Shown here in pieces: positions 31,901-41,174 of a stretch of DNA of 64,000 nt. A model generated the notes under the pieces. The model was given only the letters and a program-made list of their open reading frames with translations. It had not been told where the DNA came from and ran no database searches. The position numbers and the translations under genes are program-made. The stretch is from VXMT01 sp965204835 (lineage in GTDB: Bacteria > Chloroflexota > Dehalococcoidia > UBA2979), in the NCBI GenBank assembly GCA_965204835.1, contig OZ242017.1, positions 2,108,001 to 2,172,000 on the forward strand, given 5' to 3'. Within the stretch, counting starts at the first letter, position 1, and each line of letters opens with the position of its first letter.

Positions 31901-34900
31901 GCGGCAATCGTCACCGTCTTGTTGGCGATGCGGAAGTCCTGCGTCGCGGTCGGTGTTGCGGGGCAGCTTGACGCCTCGCGCGCCGTGCTGTCCGGCAGCA
32001 CGCGCACGGTGAAGGTCATCGCCTCGTCCACGTCGGCGCTGACGGTCACCGGCACGGTCAGCGTCCCGCCGGTGACGTCCTCCATCACCGTGGCCTGGTA
32101 CGCGTTGTTCCTCGCGGCGTTGTTGCCGAAGGCGACCGTTGCCATGCCGCCGTCGTCGTCGGTGTAGGAGATCCTGACGCTGCCCTTGCCGCTCCTGGCG
32201 GTCCACATGCTGGGGCCGGAGCCCCTGACCGTAATCCGCTTCACGCCCACGCTCGGCGTGCTGTCGTCCGGCAGCCTGATCGACGCGTCCACGCGGCGCT
32301 TGCCCTCCGGCACCGTCACCGTCACGCCCCGCTCGTCGTCGACGATGGTGACGGTCAGGCCCGTCCCCGACAGGGTGGGGCTGGTCGCCGCCACCGTCAG
32401 GACGATGGTCTCGTTGTCCGGGTCGTTGTCCTGTTGAGTGGTGAGCGTAACGCTGCCCGTGGTCTTGCCCGCCGCGATGCTGATGGTCGTCGGCAGGTTG
32501 TAGTCCGTCGTCTCCGCCGTGGAAGCCGAGTCCACCGTCAGCGTCACCGTGGTGCCGCCTGTGGGGGCCGCCTGGTTCAGCCTGGCGATGACCAGGAGGC
32601 TGCCGCCCTCGTTGACCCTGTTCATGGGCGCGTTGGTCGAGAGCGTCAGACCCCCGGGGGTGACGGCCGATGCGGCCACCGTCACCGTCACGTCGTCGAT
32701 CGTCGCGCCGTCGTAGCTCGTGTCCGTGCTCGTCACGGCGTGGGTGATCGTCGACGACCCCGCCAGGACGCCCGTTACGGTGAACTCCTGCGGCGTCGCC
32801 CAGTTCGACGTCGTGAACGTCCTCGACGCAGGCGACACCGTCGCGTTGGCTGGGGCGCCGCTGGTGGGCGTGATGGTGACGCTTGCCGTCGGCTGCGTGT
32901 TCAGCCGCACGGTGTATGTCGACGTATTCCCGGCGCCGCTCGCCGTCACCGTCAGCGCCGTGTGGCTCGCGGTCACCCCCACCGTCCCGACGATCGGGTC
33001 CGGCGTCTCCGTCCACACCGCGTTGAACTGCGTCCCGCCCGACGGCGCGATGGTGTCCGCCGTCAGCTCCAGCACCACGGTGTCCCCCTCCTCGGCGGTG
33101 GCGGTGCTCAGCCCCGACTCCTTCACCAGCAGCGCGAACGTCGTGGCCGCCGCCGTCACGCGCGCGGTGAGGCGCGGCAGGTTGCTCAGGTTGGTGTACG
33201 CGGTGTCCGTCGACGTCACCGTGTGCGTGATCGTCGCCGACCCCGCGGCCACGCCCGTCACCGTGACCGGCTGCGGCGTCTCCCAGTTGGTCGACGTGAA
33301 GGTCAGCGCGCTCGACACCGTCGCCTTGCCCGTGGCGCTGCTGGCGGGCGTGACGGTCACGTTCGCCGTGGGCGCCTGGTTCAGCCGCACGGTGTATGTC
33401 AGCTCCTCCGTGGGCAGCAGGTCCAGCGTGGTTGTGCTCAGCGTCAGGCCTGCGCCGCTGTCCGTGATCCGCGCGCGCGTCCACGTCGGCGTCGCCTGGA
33501 CCGTGCGACTCTTGCGCTTGGCGTTGCCGCCGAAGTGGAACAGCTCCTGCTGCTCCGTACTCGTGTCCGTGACGATGGTGATGGTCCCCGTGGCCGTCTT
33601 GGCCCCCTCCGGGATGGTGAACGTGGGCAGGGTCACGTCGTTCGGCGACGCGGTGATGCTCGACCGCCAGCCCCGCAGGGCAAGCGCCACCTTCCACCCG
33701 CCGGGGCCCACGTACTTGTCCGCGGTGGCCGTGACCACCAGCTCCTGCCCCTCGAAGAGCAGGATGTCGCCGCCCTGCACCCCCGCCGTGCCCGTGATGT
33801 TCGTCGTGAACTTCACCGAGCTCACCTCGTCCTCGCTCTTCACCGTCACCCGCGCCGTCGCCCCGGCCCCGACCGTCGCCTCCGACCCGCCCCGGTCGTA
33901 GTGGTCGCCCAGGTCGTCCACCGTCGTGTCCTTGGCGACGATGCGCAGGTCGAGGTACTCGTCGTCCTCCTCAACGTCGTCGTTCTCGATGGCGATGGCG
34001 AGGTTCATCGACTTGGCCGTCGCCGCCCCGAAGGTCACCGTCTTGGTGCCTATCACGAAGTCCTTGGGGTTCCCCGTCGCGTTGTTCGGGTCGTCCGTCT
34101 CCCGCGCCGTGCTCGTGGACAGCACCTCGACGGTGAAGGTCGTGTTCGACTCGGGCAGGTGGTTGATGGCGATGGGCACGTTGAGCGTCCCCACCACCTC
34201 CTCGCCGTCGGCCGTGTAGCGCGTCGTCCGCGCCGCCGTCCCGAAGGCGATATCGGCGTCGCGCTGCTCATCGTCCTCGATGGTGATCTGCCCCAGCGAG
34301 CCGCTGGCGTGCCGCGTGTAGTACTTCTCCAGGGTGGTCCCCGATGTGTTCGCCGCCTTGATCCGCACCTCGATGGTCTGGTCGTCCTCCACCCACGCGT
34401 CGTCGGTGATCGTCACGTCCACCGTGGCGCTGGTCGTCGTCGGCGTCAGGGTGAAGGTCCTGGTCGCGATGCTGTAGTCCGTGCCGCTGCCCGTCGCCGT
34501 GCCCGTGCCGAGGACCTGCAGCTCGAAGGTGGTGTCCACCGACGGGCTGTGGCTCACCTTGATCGGGATCTTGTAGGTGCCGTTGGTCACGTCCTCGTCC
34601 ACCGAGTGCGTGAACTTCGTCATCGACGCCGCGTTGGTCCCGATCGCGATCGTCGCCGCCGCCGCGTCGTCGTCGTTGATCGTCAGCGTCGCGAGCCTGC
34701 TCTGGGCGTTGCGGTCGTAGTGGTCGCCGAGGTCGTTCGGCGTCGTGTCGGCCGCCACGATGCGCAGTTGCACCGTCTCGGGGTGCTCGACGAGGGCGTT
34801 GTTGGTGAGCCGGATCTGGACGTTCTGGGTCTTGCCGGTGTCGGTGGGGCGGAACGTCACCGCCTTGTTGTTGAGCACGCGGTAGTCGCCGGGGTTCTGG

Positions 34901-37900
34901 GCGTTGGTCCACTCCGTCGCCGTGCTCGCCGCCAGCACCTCGACCGTGAACTGCGTGTTCGACTCGGGCAGGTGGTTGATCGTGACCGGCACGTTGAGCA
35001 CCCCGCCCGTCACGTCCTCGTCCACGGTGGCCGTGTACGAGGACGTGCCCGAGGCGTTCGCGCCGAAGGCGATCTTCGCGTCGTCCCGCTCGTCGTCGAG
35101 GATCGTCACCGTCGCCTCGGTCGAGACCCCGTCGGTATCGTCCTGCTCCTCTGTGTCGCGCGCATAGAACCGGTCCAGACCCGACCCGGCGGCGGCCAGG
35201 CGCAGCTTGATGGTCTGGTCCTCCTCGACCAGGTCGTCGTTGACGATGGTGATGCGCATTAGCTGCTGAGTTGGGCGGTTGGGGCCGAACGTGACCGAGC
35301 TCGTCGCGATGGTGTAGTCCGCGGATGTCGCCGTGGTGCCCGTCGACACGACCGTGATCGGGATGGTGATGTCCGACTCCGGCTTCGCGCTGACCAGCAC
35401 CGACGCCTCCCAGTACCCGCTCGCCTCGTTCTCGGCCCCATCGCCTTTGTACTCGGCCCTCGACCCCGCCCCCTGGAATGGGATGCCGGGGATGCCTAAG
35501 TCGGGGATGGCGAACGCGATCTTGGCCTCGTCCGCCTCGTCGTCCTCGATGGTGAGGACCGCCCTGCGGCCGCTGCTGTGGCGCGTGTAGTGGCGTCCCA
35601 GGTTGTTCGTCGCGCTGTCGCCGATGGACACGAGGATCCGCTGGTCCTCCTCCACGAGGTCGTCGTCGTTGATGGTGATGGCGAGGTTCTTGCTGACCGT
35701 GCCGCTGCTGAGCGTGTCGCTCGGCCCGAACGTCACCGACTTCGTCACGATGCGGAAGTCGCCGAGGTTCTGCGCGCTCTGCCACTCCGACGCCGGGTGG
35801 GTCGACGCCGTCAGCACCGTGACCGGGATGGTGATGGACGACTCGGGGATGCGGTTGATGGTGACGGGCACGTTCAGCGTGTTGCCCGTCACGTCCTCGT
35901 CCACGCTGGCCGTGTGGTTCGACGTGGACGCCGGGTTCGTGCCAAACGCGACGCGGGCGCCCGTGCGCTCGTCGTCCGTGATGGTGACCTTCGCCAGCCG
36001 ACCCATGGCGTGCCGGGTGTAGAGGGCGCCGATGGTGCCCGACGTGCTGTCGGAGATCTTCAACTCGATGGTCTGGTTCTCCTCCAGCAGCGCGTCGTTG
36101 GTGATGGTGATCGTGAGATGCTGGATCCTGGACGTGGTGGGCCCGAACGTCACCGACTTGGTCTGGATGCGGAAGTCGCCGGGGTTCTGGGTGTTGGTCC
36201 ACTCCGTGGCCGTGCCGCCCGTCTCCACCGTGACGTTGAACGTGGTGTCGACTGAGGGGTTGTCCGTGATGACGATGGGCACGCGGAGGGTCCCGCCCGA
36301 CACGTTCTCCGTCACGCTGAAGGTCTGCTTGGTCGTGGCCGTGATGCTCCTGAAACTGACACTCGCGTTGTTGTCGTCGTCGTCGGCGATCGTGATCGTG
36401 GCCTCGTCCTCGCCGCTGACCTTCGCCCAGCCGCTGACGCTGGTCGAGATCGTCGCCGTGAACGTCTCGTCCCCCTCCACCAGCGCGTCCTGGGCGATGG
36501 GTATGGTCAGCGTCCCCGTGGTCTGCCCCGCCGCGATCGTCAGCGTCGCGGGCGTGGTGCCGGTGTCGTCCGCGGTGGCGGTGCTGCCGGAGTAGTCGTA
36601 GGTGACGGCGAGAGCCAGCCCGCCCGTGGGCGCGGCCTGCCCCAGCGTCACCGTGAGCCGCGCGTTCGCGCCCTCGTTCGCCGTCTTCGTCGACTCGATG
36701 CGGAACGTCTTCGAGGAGGCGACCACCGAGGCCGTCACCGAGCCGATGGAGAGGGTGCTCGGGTAGTTCGTGTCGGTGCTCGTGGCCGCGTGCGTGATCG
36801 TGGACGAGCCCACCTGCACGCCCGTGATCGTGAAGGTCTGCGCCGTGTCCCAGTTCTGGGGCGTGAACGTCCGCGAGGCCGGCGCCACCGTGGCGTTGGC
36901 CGGCGTGCCGCTCGTCGCCCCGACGACGACGTTGGCGGTGGGCTTGGAGTCCAGCACCACCGTGTAGGTCGTCGTCGCGCCCACCTCGACCGAGCGCGAC
37001 GTCTGGCTGACCGATACCCCGGCGGTGTCGTCGTCGGTGATGGTGAGCGTCACGCCCGTGACGGTGAGGCCGCTCACCGAAGTCGTGAGGATGACCGTCT
37101 CGTTGGCCTCGTCGATGTCGTCGTCGACGATGCTCACCGTGCCCGTGGCGGAGGTCTGGCCGACGGGGATCGTGAACGCCGCGGGCAGCGAGTAGTCCGC
37201 CGTGCCCGTGGCCGTGCCAGTCGCCGTCAGCGTCACCGAGACGGCCGTGGTGGCGGCGCGGTTGAGGGTGGCCGTGACCGTGACCGAGCCGCCGTCCTCG
37301 GCGATGGTGTTGCTGGCCGCGTTGGTGCTCAGGGCCAGCGTGGTGGGGGCCGTCTGCGTGGCGGCGGTGACGGTGGCCGCCACCGAGGCGATGGAGATGC
37401 CCTGGTAGTCCGTGTCGGTGCTCGTGGCGGCGTGCGTGATCGTCGAGGTGCCCGCCGTCACGCCCGTGACCGTGACGGTCTGCGTCTGGCTCCAGTTGGT
37501 GGACGTGAACGTCTTTGCCTGGTTGGTGACGGTGGCCTTGTCCGTGTCGCCGCTGGTGGGCGTGACGGTGACGTCGGCCGTGGGCGCCTTGTTGAGCTTG
37601 ATCGTGTAGGTCGTCGTCGAGCCTGCGACCACGCTGACGGACGTCGTGCTGACCGTCACCCCCGCGGTGGGCGTGGCGGTGGGCGTGCCGGTCACCGAGC
37701 TGGACCAGTCGCCCCAGCCGTTGCCGCTCGTGGTCTGGCCGTCGTTCGCGCTCACCTGCACGTGGTAGGCCGTGCCGTTGGTCAGCATCGTGATCTCCGC
37801 CATGGTCGTCGTGATCGACGCCGTGGTGGTCACCCAGCCCGTGGACGGGTCGCCCGCGGTGGTGGCGGTCTGGTCCGTCGCCGTCGTCGTCTTGTAGCGC

Positions 37901-40470
37901 AACCGGTAGCTCGACACCGGGCCCGCGGGCTTGGTCCACGACGCCGACAGCTTCTGCGCCCCCGCCGTCAGCGACAGCCCCGACGGCGCCGCCGGCGGGT
38001 CGTTGTCGTCAATGGTGATGGTGATCGTGGGCCGCGTGCCGACCGTGTAGCCCGTGCCCGCGTTGATGGTGACCTTGAACGTCTCGTTCTCCTCGTTCAC
38101 GGTGTCGTCCACGGTCGGGATATCCGGCATATTGGTGTAGACAGCGCCGGCGTTCGCCGAGAAGGTCGTGGGATAGGTCCCCAGGTCCGCGGTCAGGCTG
38201 GCCGGGTTGGTGTCACCGGCCGCATAGGTCAGCGTGCCGCTGATGGCGACCTGGGTCTGGGTTTGGATTCGCTGACTATAGGGGTCGCCTTCCGTAATGA
38301 ATGCTGCCGCCCCGGGCCAGGAGAGCGCGTATACCGGCGTCCCGGTCCCGAACGCCCAGGCGCCGTTTCCGTTGCTGTTCACGCCCCGCACCCGCCACCG
38401 GTAGGTGCGGCCGTTGTCCAGGCTTGAGAGCGTCTGCGACGCCGTGGGCGGCGACGTCTCCGTGCCGCGCGTGGCCGCCACCCAGGCGGTGGCCGCATTG
38501 TTGCCCGAAGCCGCCGCGTTGTTGGCCACCATCCCCGTGCCCGTCGTCGGGGCATACGTGTAGTGCACGTCGTAGCCGGTCGGCGTGCCGGCAGGCGCGG
38601 TCCAGCTCAAGGCAAGCGAACCACTACCCGCGTCGGCGGACAGCGCCGTGGGGGCTGTGGGCGTGGTGGTGCCCGCCCGCGCCGAGCCGCTGACCCTGAA
38701 GGACAGCACCTCGCTGGTGCCGATTTCCGTCCAGGGGACAAACTGGTTGCCGGTGTAGGTGTTACCGGTGTTCGCGATGCTGAAGCCATCGGCGGCGCCT
38801 GCGTCCTCGTCGTCGCTCTCCGTACCGCTGAGCAGGAGATTCACTCCCCCGGTCCAGGCGCTTGAACCGATCACCACGTAGTACGTCGTGCTTGCCGCGA
38901 GGGTGGTGCCCGTGGGCGCCGCGAAGGTCACGGGACCCGTCGTCACGCTGGCGGCCGTCGCCGGCACGGTCAGGTCCGCAAGCTTGGTGCCCAGGTCGTC
39001 AAGACCGGTGGTCAGCGCCGCACCGCCGGAGGTCCACACCGACGCGGTCAGCGTGCCCAGATGAGCGTCCGTCAGGCTTGCAGTTTTGGTGGCGATATGG
39101 AAGTGGATGCCCGTGAGCGTGTAGCCGGCCGCGTTGCTCCCCGTCGTGAACGCGGTGACGTACTCATCGCTGGGCCGGTAACCGCCTGAGCCCGTTGCCT
39201 GCCCCACGTTGCTGACCAGGGTGTCGGTGGCGGCGCGGGTGACGACGATGGTGTAGGTCTTGGTCGTCGTCATGTCCTGGGCGGTGACCTTCACGTTGAT
39301 CTCGTTCGCGCCCACTGTCAGCGCGATGGCGGTGCTGGCCATGGCGCTCGTCACCGCCGTCAGCGTCGAGCCCTTGCCCGCCTCGATGGTCGCGTTGGAC
39401 TCGTTCGCCGTGGGCGTGACCTTCATGTGGGTGACGTTGTTCGGCACCGTGGCGATGTAGTCCTCGGTGGCCGCGGCGAACGCAGGGTCGAGGGTCAGCG
39501 TCCCGCCGAACGTCGAGCCGTCGGTGCTGGTGCTGCCGGTGAGGGCGCTGAGGGTGGCGTCGGTGGACTGGGTCTGGCCCGCGGCGCCTCTGATCTGGAA
39601 GGAGATCGAAGCGTCGAATTGGTCGTCGACCCAAACGGAATTGGTTGTGTCGTAAGTCTGCGAGATGTTGGCAATGCTCCACCCCGCGGCCCCGCCCGAG
39701 TCCTCGTTGTCGCTTCCCGTGGTGTGGAAGTCAAGGTTGCTGCCATTGATTACCAGGTGATAGACCGTGCTCGCCGTGAGCGTAGGGGTGCTGGAGGGCG
39801 CGGCGAAGTAGACCACCCCGTCGTGGAGGCTCGTCGGGGCCGTCAGGTCGGCGATCTTGGTCCCCGGGTCGCCGCTGCTGTCGGAATGCAAATCGACGTC
39901 GATCGTTCCGCCGGAGGTTTGCCCCAGGGGGAGACCGACGCTGGTGAGCGTATAGCCCCCAGCGTTGCTGCCCGTCGTGAACGCATTGGAGGTCTTCACG
40001 AGGAATCCCCCCGGGAGGGAGTCCTGCCCCACGTTGCCGACGAGCACGCCGGTGCCCGCGGCGTCCACCCGCACCGCGACCGAGCCTATGGAGATCGAAC
40101 TGTAGTTCGTGTCGGTGCTGGTGGCGGCGTGCGTGATGCTCGACCACCCCGCCGCCACGCCGGTGACGGTGACGGTCTTGGCCGCGTGGTCGCTGGACGT
40201 GAAAGTCAGGGTCGCCGGGGAGACCGTGGCCGCTGCCGTCGTGCCGCTCGCGACCGCGATCGTGACGTTTGCCGTGGGCGCCGTGTCCAGCGCCACCGTG
40301 TAGGTCGCCGTCCCGCCGGCCGCGATGGCCAGCGACGTCTTGCTGACCGTGACACCGGCCGTCTGCGCCTCCGTGGGCGCGGCCGGGAGGAGCAGCAGCA
40401 TGAGGCCCGCCGCCAGGGCCAGCAGGAGGGAGGCGGCGCGGGCGCTCAGGGCGCGGCTCCGCTCAGGCAC
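28903..40470 (-). CDS. Giant secreted repeat protein (Calx-beta/FnIII/cadherin-like domains)
   Basis: The 3855-residue protein starts at GTG (40468-40470) with a signal peptide (ASLLLALAAGLMLLLLPAAP, then TEAQ). In order: a TVSKTSLAIAAGGTATYTVA-type domain that recurs many times; two anchor-like domains (about 137-310 and 420-590); a cadherin-like sandwich between them; FnIII domains (about 607 and 840); many Calx-beta-like domains with VTITDDERTGA or TIDDDE ends; a poly-Gly linker (about 3150-3190); a propeller-like region with ARGLWIGEGVAWVLDAG repeats; two cadherin-like repeats of about 97 residues; and two C-terminal repeats with LHEGxxxAY and APDFVNxPFAE. It is likely a surface adhesin or matrix protein. 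No sortase motif or C-terminal membrane anchor is visible. Confidence 0.9.
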   Translation of the reverse strand: MPERSRALSARAASLLLALAAGLMLLLLPAAPTEAQTAGVTVSKTSLAIAAGGTATYTVALDTAPTANVTIAVASGTTAAATVSPATLTFTSSDHAAKTVTVTGVAAGWSSITHAATSTDTNYSSISIGSVAVRVDAAGTGVLVGNVGQDSLPGGFLVKTSNAFTTGSNAGGYTLTSVGLPLGQTSGGTIDVDLHSDSSGDPGTKIADLTAPTSLHDGVVYFAAPSSTPTLTASTVYHLVINGSNLDFHTTGSDNEDSGGAAGWSIANISQTYDTTNSVWVDDQFDASISFQIRGAAGQTQSTDATLSALTGSTSTDGSTFGGTLTLDPAFAAATEDYIATVPNNVTHMKVTPTANESNATIEAGKGSTLTAVTSAMASTAIALTVGANEINVKVTAQDMTTTKTYTIVVTRAATDTLVSNVGQATGSGGYRPSDEYVTAFTTGSNAAGYTLTGIHFHIATKTASLTDAHLGTLTASVWTSGGAALTTGLDDLGTKLADLTVPATAASVTTGPVTFAAPTGTTLAASTTYYVVIGSSAWTGGVNLLLSGTESDDEDAGAADGFSIANTGNTYTGNQFVPWTEIGTSEVLSFRVSGSARAGTTTPTAPTALSADAGSGSLALSWTAPAGTPTGYDVHYTYAPTTGTGMVANNAAASGNNAATAWVAATRGTETSPPTASQTLSSLDNGRTYRWRVRGVNSNGNGAWAFGTGTPVYALSWPGAAAFITEGDPYSQRIQTQTQVAISGTLTYAAGDTNPASLTADLGTYPTTFSANAGAVYTNMPDIPTVDDTVNEENETFKVTINAGTGYTVGTRPTITITIDDNDPPAAPSGLSLTAGAQKLSASWTKPAGPVSSYRLRYKTTTATDQTATTAGDPSTGWVTTTASITTTMAEITMLTNGTAYHVQVSANDGQTTSGNGWGDWSSSVTGTPTATPTAGVTVSTTSVSVVAGSTTTYTIKLNKAPTADVTVTPTSGDTDKATVTNQAKTFTSTNWSQTQTVTVTGVTAGTSTITHAATSTDTDYQGISIASVAATVTAATQTAPTTLALSTNAASNTIAEDGGSVTVTATLNRAATTAVSVTLTATGTATGTADYSLPAAFTIPVGQTSATGTVSIVDDDIDEANETVILTTSVSGLTVTGVTLTITDDDTAGVSVSQTSRSVEVGATTTYTVVLDSKPTANVVVGATSGTPANATVAPASRTFTPQNWDTAQTFTITGVQVGSSTITHAATSTDTNYPSTLSIGSVTASVVASSKTFRIESTKTANEGANARLTVTLGQAAPTGGLALAVTYDYSGSTATADDTGTTPATLTIAAGQTTGTLTIPIAQDALVEGDETFTATISTSVSGWAKVSGEDEATITIADDDDNNASVSFRSITATTKQTFSVTENVSGGTLRVPIVITDNPSVDTTFNVTVETGGTATEWTNTQNPGDFRIQTKSVTFGPTTSRIQHLTITITNDALLEENQTIELKISDSTSGTIGALYTRHAMGRLAKVTITDDERTGARVAFGTNPASTSNHTASVDEDVTGNTLNVPVTINRIPESSITIPVTVLTASTHPASEWQSAQNLGDFRIVTKSVTFGPSDTLSSGTVSKNLAITINDDDLVEEDQRILVSIGDSATNNLGRHYTRHSSGRRAVLTIEDDEADEAKIAFAIPDLGIPGIPFQGAGSRAEYKGDGAENEASGYWEASVLVSAKPESDITIPITVVSTGTTATSADYTIATSSVTFGPNRPTQQLMRITIVNDDLVEEDQTIKLRLAAAGSGLDRFYARDTEEQDDTDGVSTEATVTILDDERDDAKIAFGANASGTSSYTATVDEDVTGGVLNVPVTINHLPESNTQFTVEVLAASTATEWTNAQNPGDYRVLNNKAVTFRPTDTGKTQNVQIRLTNNALVEHPETVQLRIVAADTTPNDLGDHYDRNAQSRLATLTINDDDAAAATIAIGTNAASMTKFTHSVDEDVTNGTYKIPIKVSHSPSVDTTFELQVLGTGTATGSGTDYSIATRTFTLTPTTTSATVDVTITDDAWVEDDQTIEVRIKAANTSGTTLEKYYTRHASGSLGQITIEDDEQRDADIAFGTAARTTRYTADGEEVVGTLNVPIAINHLPESNTTFTVEVLSTSTARETDDPNNATGNPKDFVIGTKTVTFGAATAKSMNLAIAIENDDVEEDDEYLDLRIVAKDTTVDDLGDHYDRGGSEATVGAGATARVTVKSEDEVSSVKFTTNITGTAGVQGGDILLFEGQELVVTATADKYVGPGGWKVALALRGWRSSITASPNDVTLPTFTIPEGAKTATGTITIVTDTSTEQQELFHFGGNAKRKSRTVQATPTWTRARITDSGAGLTLSTTTLDLLPTEELTYTVRLNQAPTANVTVTPASSATGKATVSSALTFTSTNWETPQPVTVTGVAAGSATITHTVTSTDTAYTNLSNLPRLTARVTAAATTFALLVKESGLSTATAEEGDTVVLELTADTIAPSGGTQFNAVWTETPDPIVGTVGVTASHTALTVTASGAGNTSTYTVRLNTQPTASVTITPTSGAPANATVSPASRTFTTSNWATPQEFTVTGVLAGSSTITHAVTSTDTSYDGATIDDVTVTVAASAVTPGGLTLSTNAPMNRVNEGGSLLVIARLNQAAPTGGTTVTLTVDSASTAETTDYNLPTTISIAAGKTTGSVTLTTQQDNDPDNETIVLTVAATSPTLSGTGLTVTIVDDERGVTVTVPEGKRRVDASIRLPDDSTPSVGVKRITVRGSGPSMWTARSGKGSVRISYTDDDGGMATVAFGNNAARNNAYQATVMEDVTGGTLTVPVTVSADVDEAMTFTVRVLPDSTAREASSCPATPTATQDFRIANKTVTIAAGQTSTNLTIQICNDAFGEPDETIRLGFTPAPATARNVEDLFQRRPAGNLQAVITIDSEDVPTSVRLAAGAFQDATANEGGQVEMRATLDRPADQGGVTVTLTLKSGVASTATSADYRLPVAFTIPAGETSATAVVRLLPDEVVDGEKVLRLTATTSPSLTVTFATPPNPDLATNVLLNRQYVEIVIRDADSPGLNLSRSSLTVAAGQQAEPYTVRLNSRPTATVTVALTSDDESLATVSPATLTFTTQNWRAPQEVRVRARARGAVTITHALTSTDTVYGAIGDVPLTVTVSPRAPVGGGGLPGGGGGGGGGGGAGGGGAVGGGGGGGGPSPSEVDFEWTVERDVEELAPAHDRPAGMQGEGSTVWLLQNGTGADDAVYVYDLETKERDAGREFALDERNRAPRGIAIADEIAWVSDSGQDRLFAYDTVSGERLAERDVELAPRNRDARGLWIGEGVAWVLDAGKNTLFAYDLATGALLGEYALDPANGDPRGVWSDGVTIWVSDHGAKQLFAYRLPARPPDDESAEPDATEPGTAEATQAAAARPTTLEGGAAPGEVLALQAGPDEPVPLERVRDEEFEEPGRVGNNSPRGIWSDGEFMYVADELDGKVYSYNMPDAIDARLVSLSLEGVDFGEFSPARTEYEGAAAEGVTVTVVTAEAAQRRTTVVIDPPDADPDTAGHQVALDGLEALTVTVTSQDGSRVRVYRVVLGAPDALLASLSLEGVDFGEFSPVRTEYEGAAAEGVTVTTVEAEAAQPGTTVAVDPPDADPDTAGHQVALDDLEAVTVTVTSQDGTVTRVYRVVLGAPQPQPEPWAHCLKGAVVAGFSLLVYEGGTVDELAACAQSRGVTALYALHEGQYLAYIPEAPDFVNEPFAELFAEGVPSLTPLVAASDGPSADPVGALPAPTDWPGCLRGEVAAGWSLVLHEGGSVAALAECAREHALSSAWALHEGEWIAYAVGAPDFVNRPFAEIFTDGLPPLTPLVVRSDAPPNASSGGN

Positions 40471-40512
40471 CGCGCGGCCTCGGCGAGTCGGGCGGAGTTA
40501 GAACAGACATTC

Positions 40513-40532
40513 GGGGGGGGGGGGGGGGGGGG
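40513..40532. repeat. Poly-G tract of 20 bases
   Basis: Twenty G in a row, flanked by ATTC and TAAGGG. On the minus strand it is a poly-C run about 43 bases upstream of the giant gene's start, where length change could alter promoter or leader spacing. Confidence 0.85.
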
Positions 40533-40720
40533 TAAGGGATATGGCCGCCCGTACAGGCGGCGCGGCGACGCCGCCGAGGGCGCACAGGCTGGTCAGGGAC
40601 ACCGGATCCCCGGAGGAGCCCTTGGCGGCGACTTCGACGGAGCAGGCCGCCCGCGCATCAGCGCCGGCGGCGAGGAACAGGAGCGGGGAGCGGCGGCGGG
40701 CTAGACTAGAACGTCGGTTC

Positions 40721-40743
40721 GGGGGGGGGGGGGGGGGGGGGGG
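40721..40743. repeat. Poly-G tract of 23 bases
   Basis: Twenty-three G in a row, flanked by GGTTC and TAAGGG, the same flanks as the tract at 40513-40532. Confidence 0.85.
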
Positions 40744-41174
40744 TAAGGGCGCGTCCGCGCACTGGCGGCCCGGGGCGCGGACGATCGCCGACGCCAGCGC
40801 GCGGGCGAAGTGGTGGGGCCGGGAGCGGGAGACGCGCGTCATGCCGGGGCGCCCGTCCTCGGGGGAGCAGGGAACGCCCGGCGCCGGCTGCAGTCGATCA
40901 CGCGGTTCCTCCGCTGTGCAAGTTGGCCGCGACAGGGCGTGTGGCACGCCCCCGAAGCGCCGCCTGTTCGGCGTCGGGGCGTGGAGTTTGCGACATTCGC
41001 CACTAATGGTGGGTGTACATGCGTGCAAGTAGTCATGTAGTTTCAGTGAAATTCCACGGTGATTCCGGTACGATGCCACATGCCGGTCGAACCTCGCGTG
41101 GTTCACGTGCGATTCAGGGCCCCCCGGCCGTCCACGAACCTCACGGCCGGGCGGCGGGCGGATGGGAGCCGGGC

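Larger units (their letters stand above)
40471..41174. other. Intergenic region between giant gene and sensor kinase
   Basis: This 704-base divergent intergenic region holds the two poly-G tracts and must carry promoters for both flanking genes. A minus-strand frame (40498-41106) is open but is low-complexity and proline-rich through the poly-C runs. I do not regard it as a gene. Confidence 0.5.

Noticed and set aside
29050..31971. Long plus-strand open frame opposite the giant gene
   Set aside because: No domain, repetitive low-complexity composition caused by the repeats on the other strand.
28903..40470. Regularly spaced repeats that could suggest a CRISPR or other array
   Set aside because: They are in-frame protein-domain repeats of several hundred bases without constant short spacers.
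40498..41106. Minus-strand frame with proline runs through the poly-G tracts
   Set aside because: Protein runs are only translations of the homopolymers; no ribosome binding site or domain.
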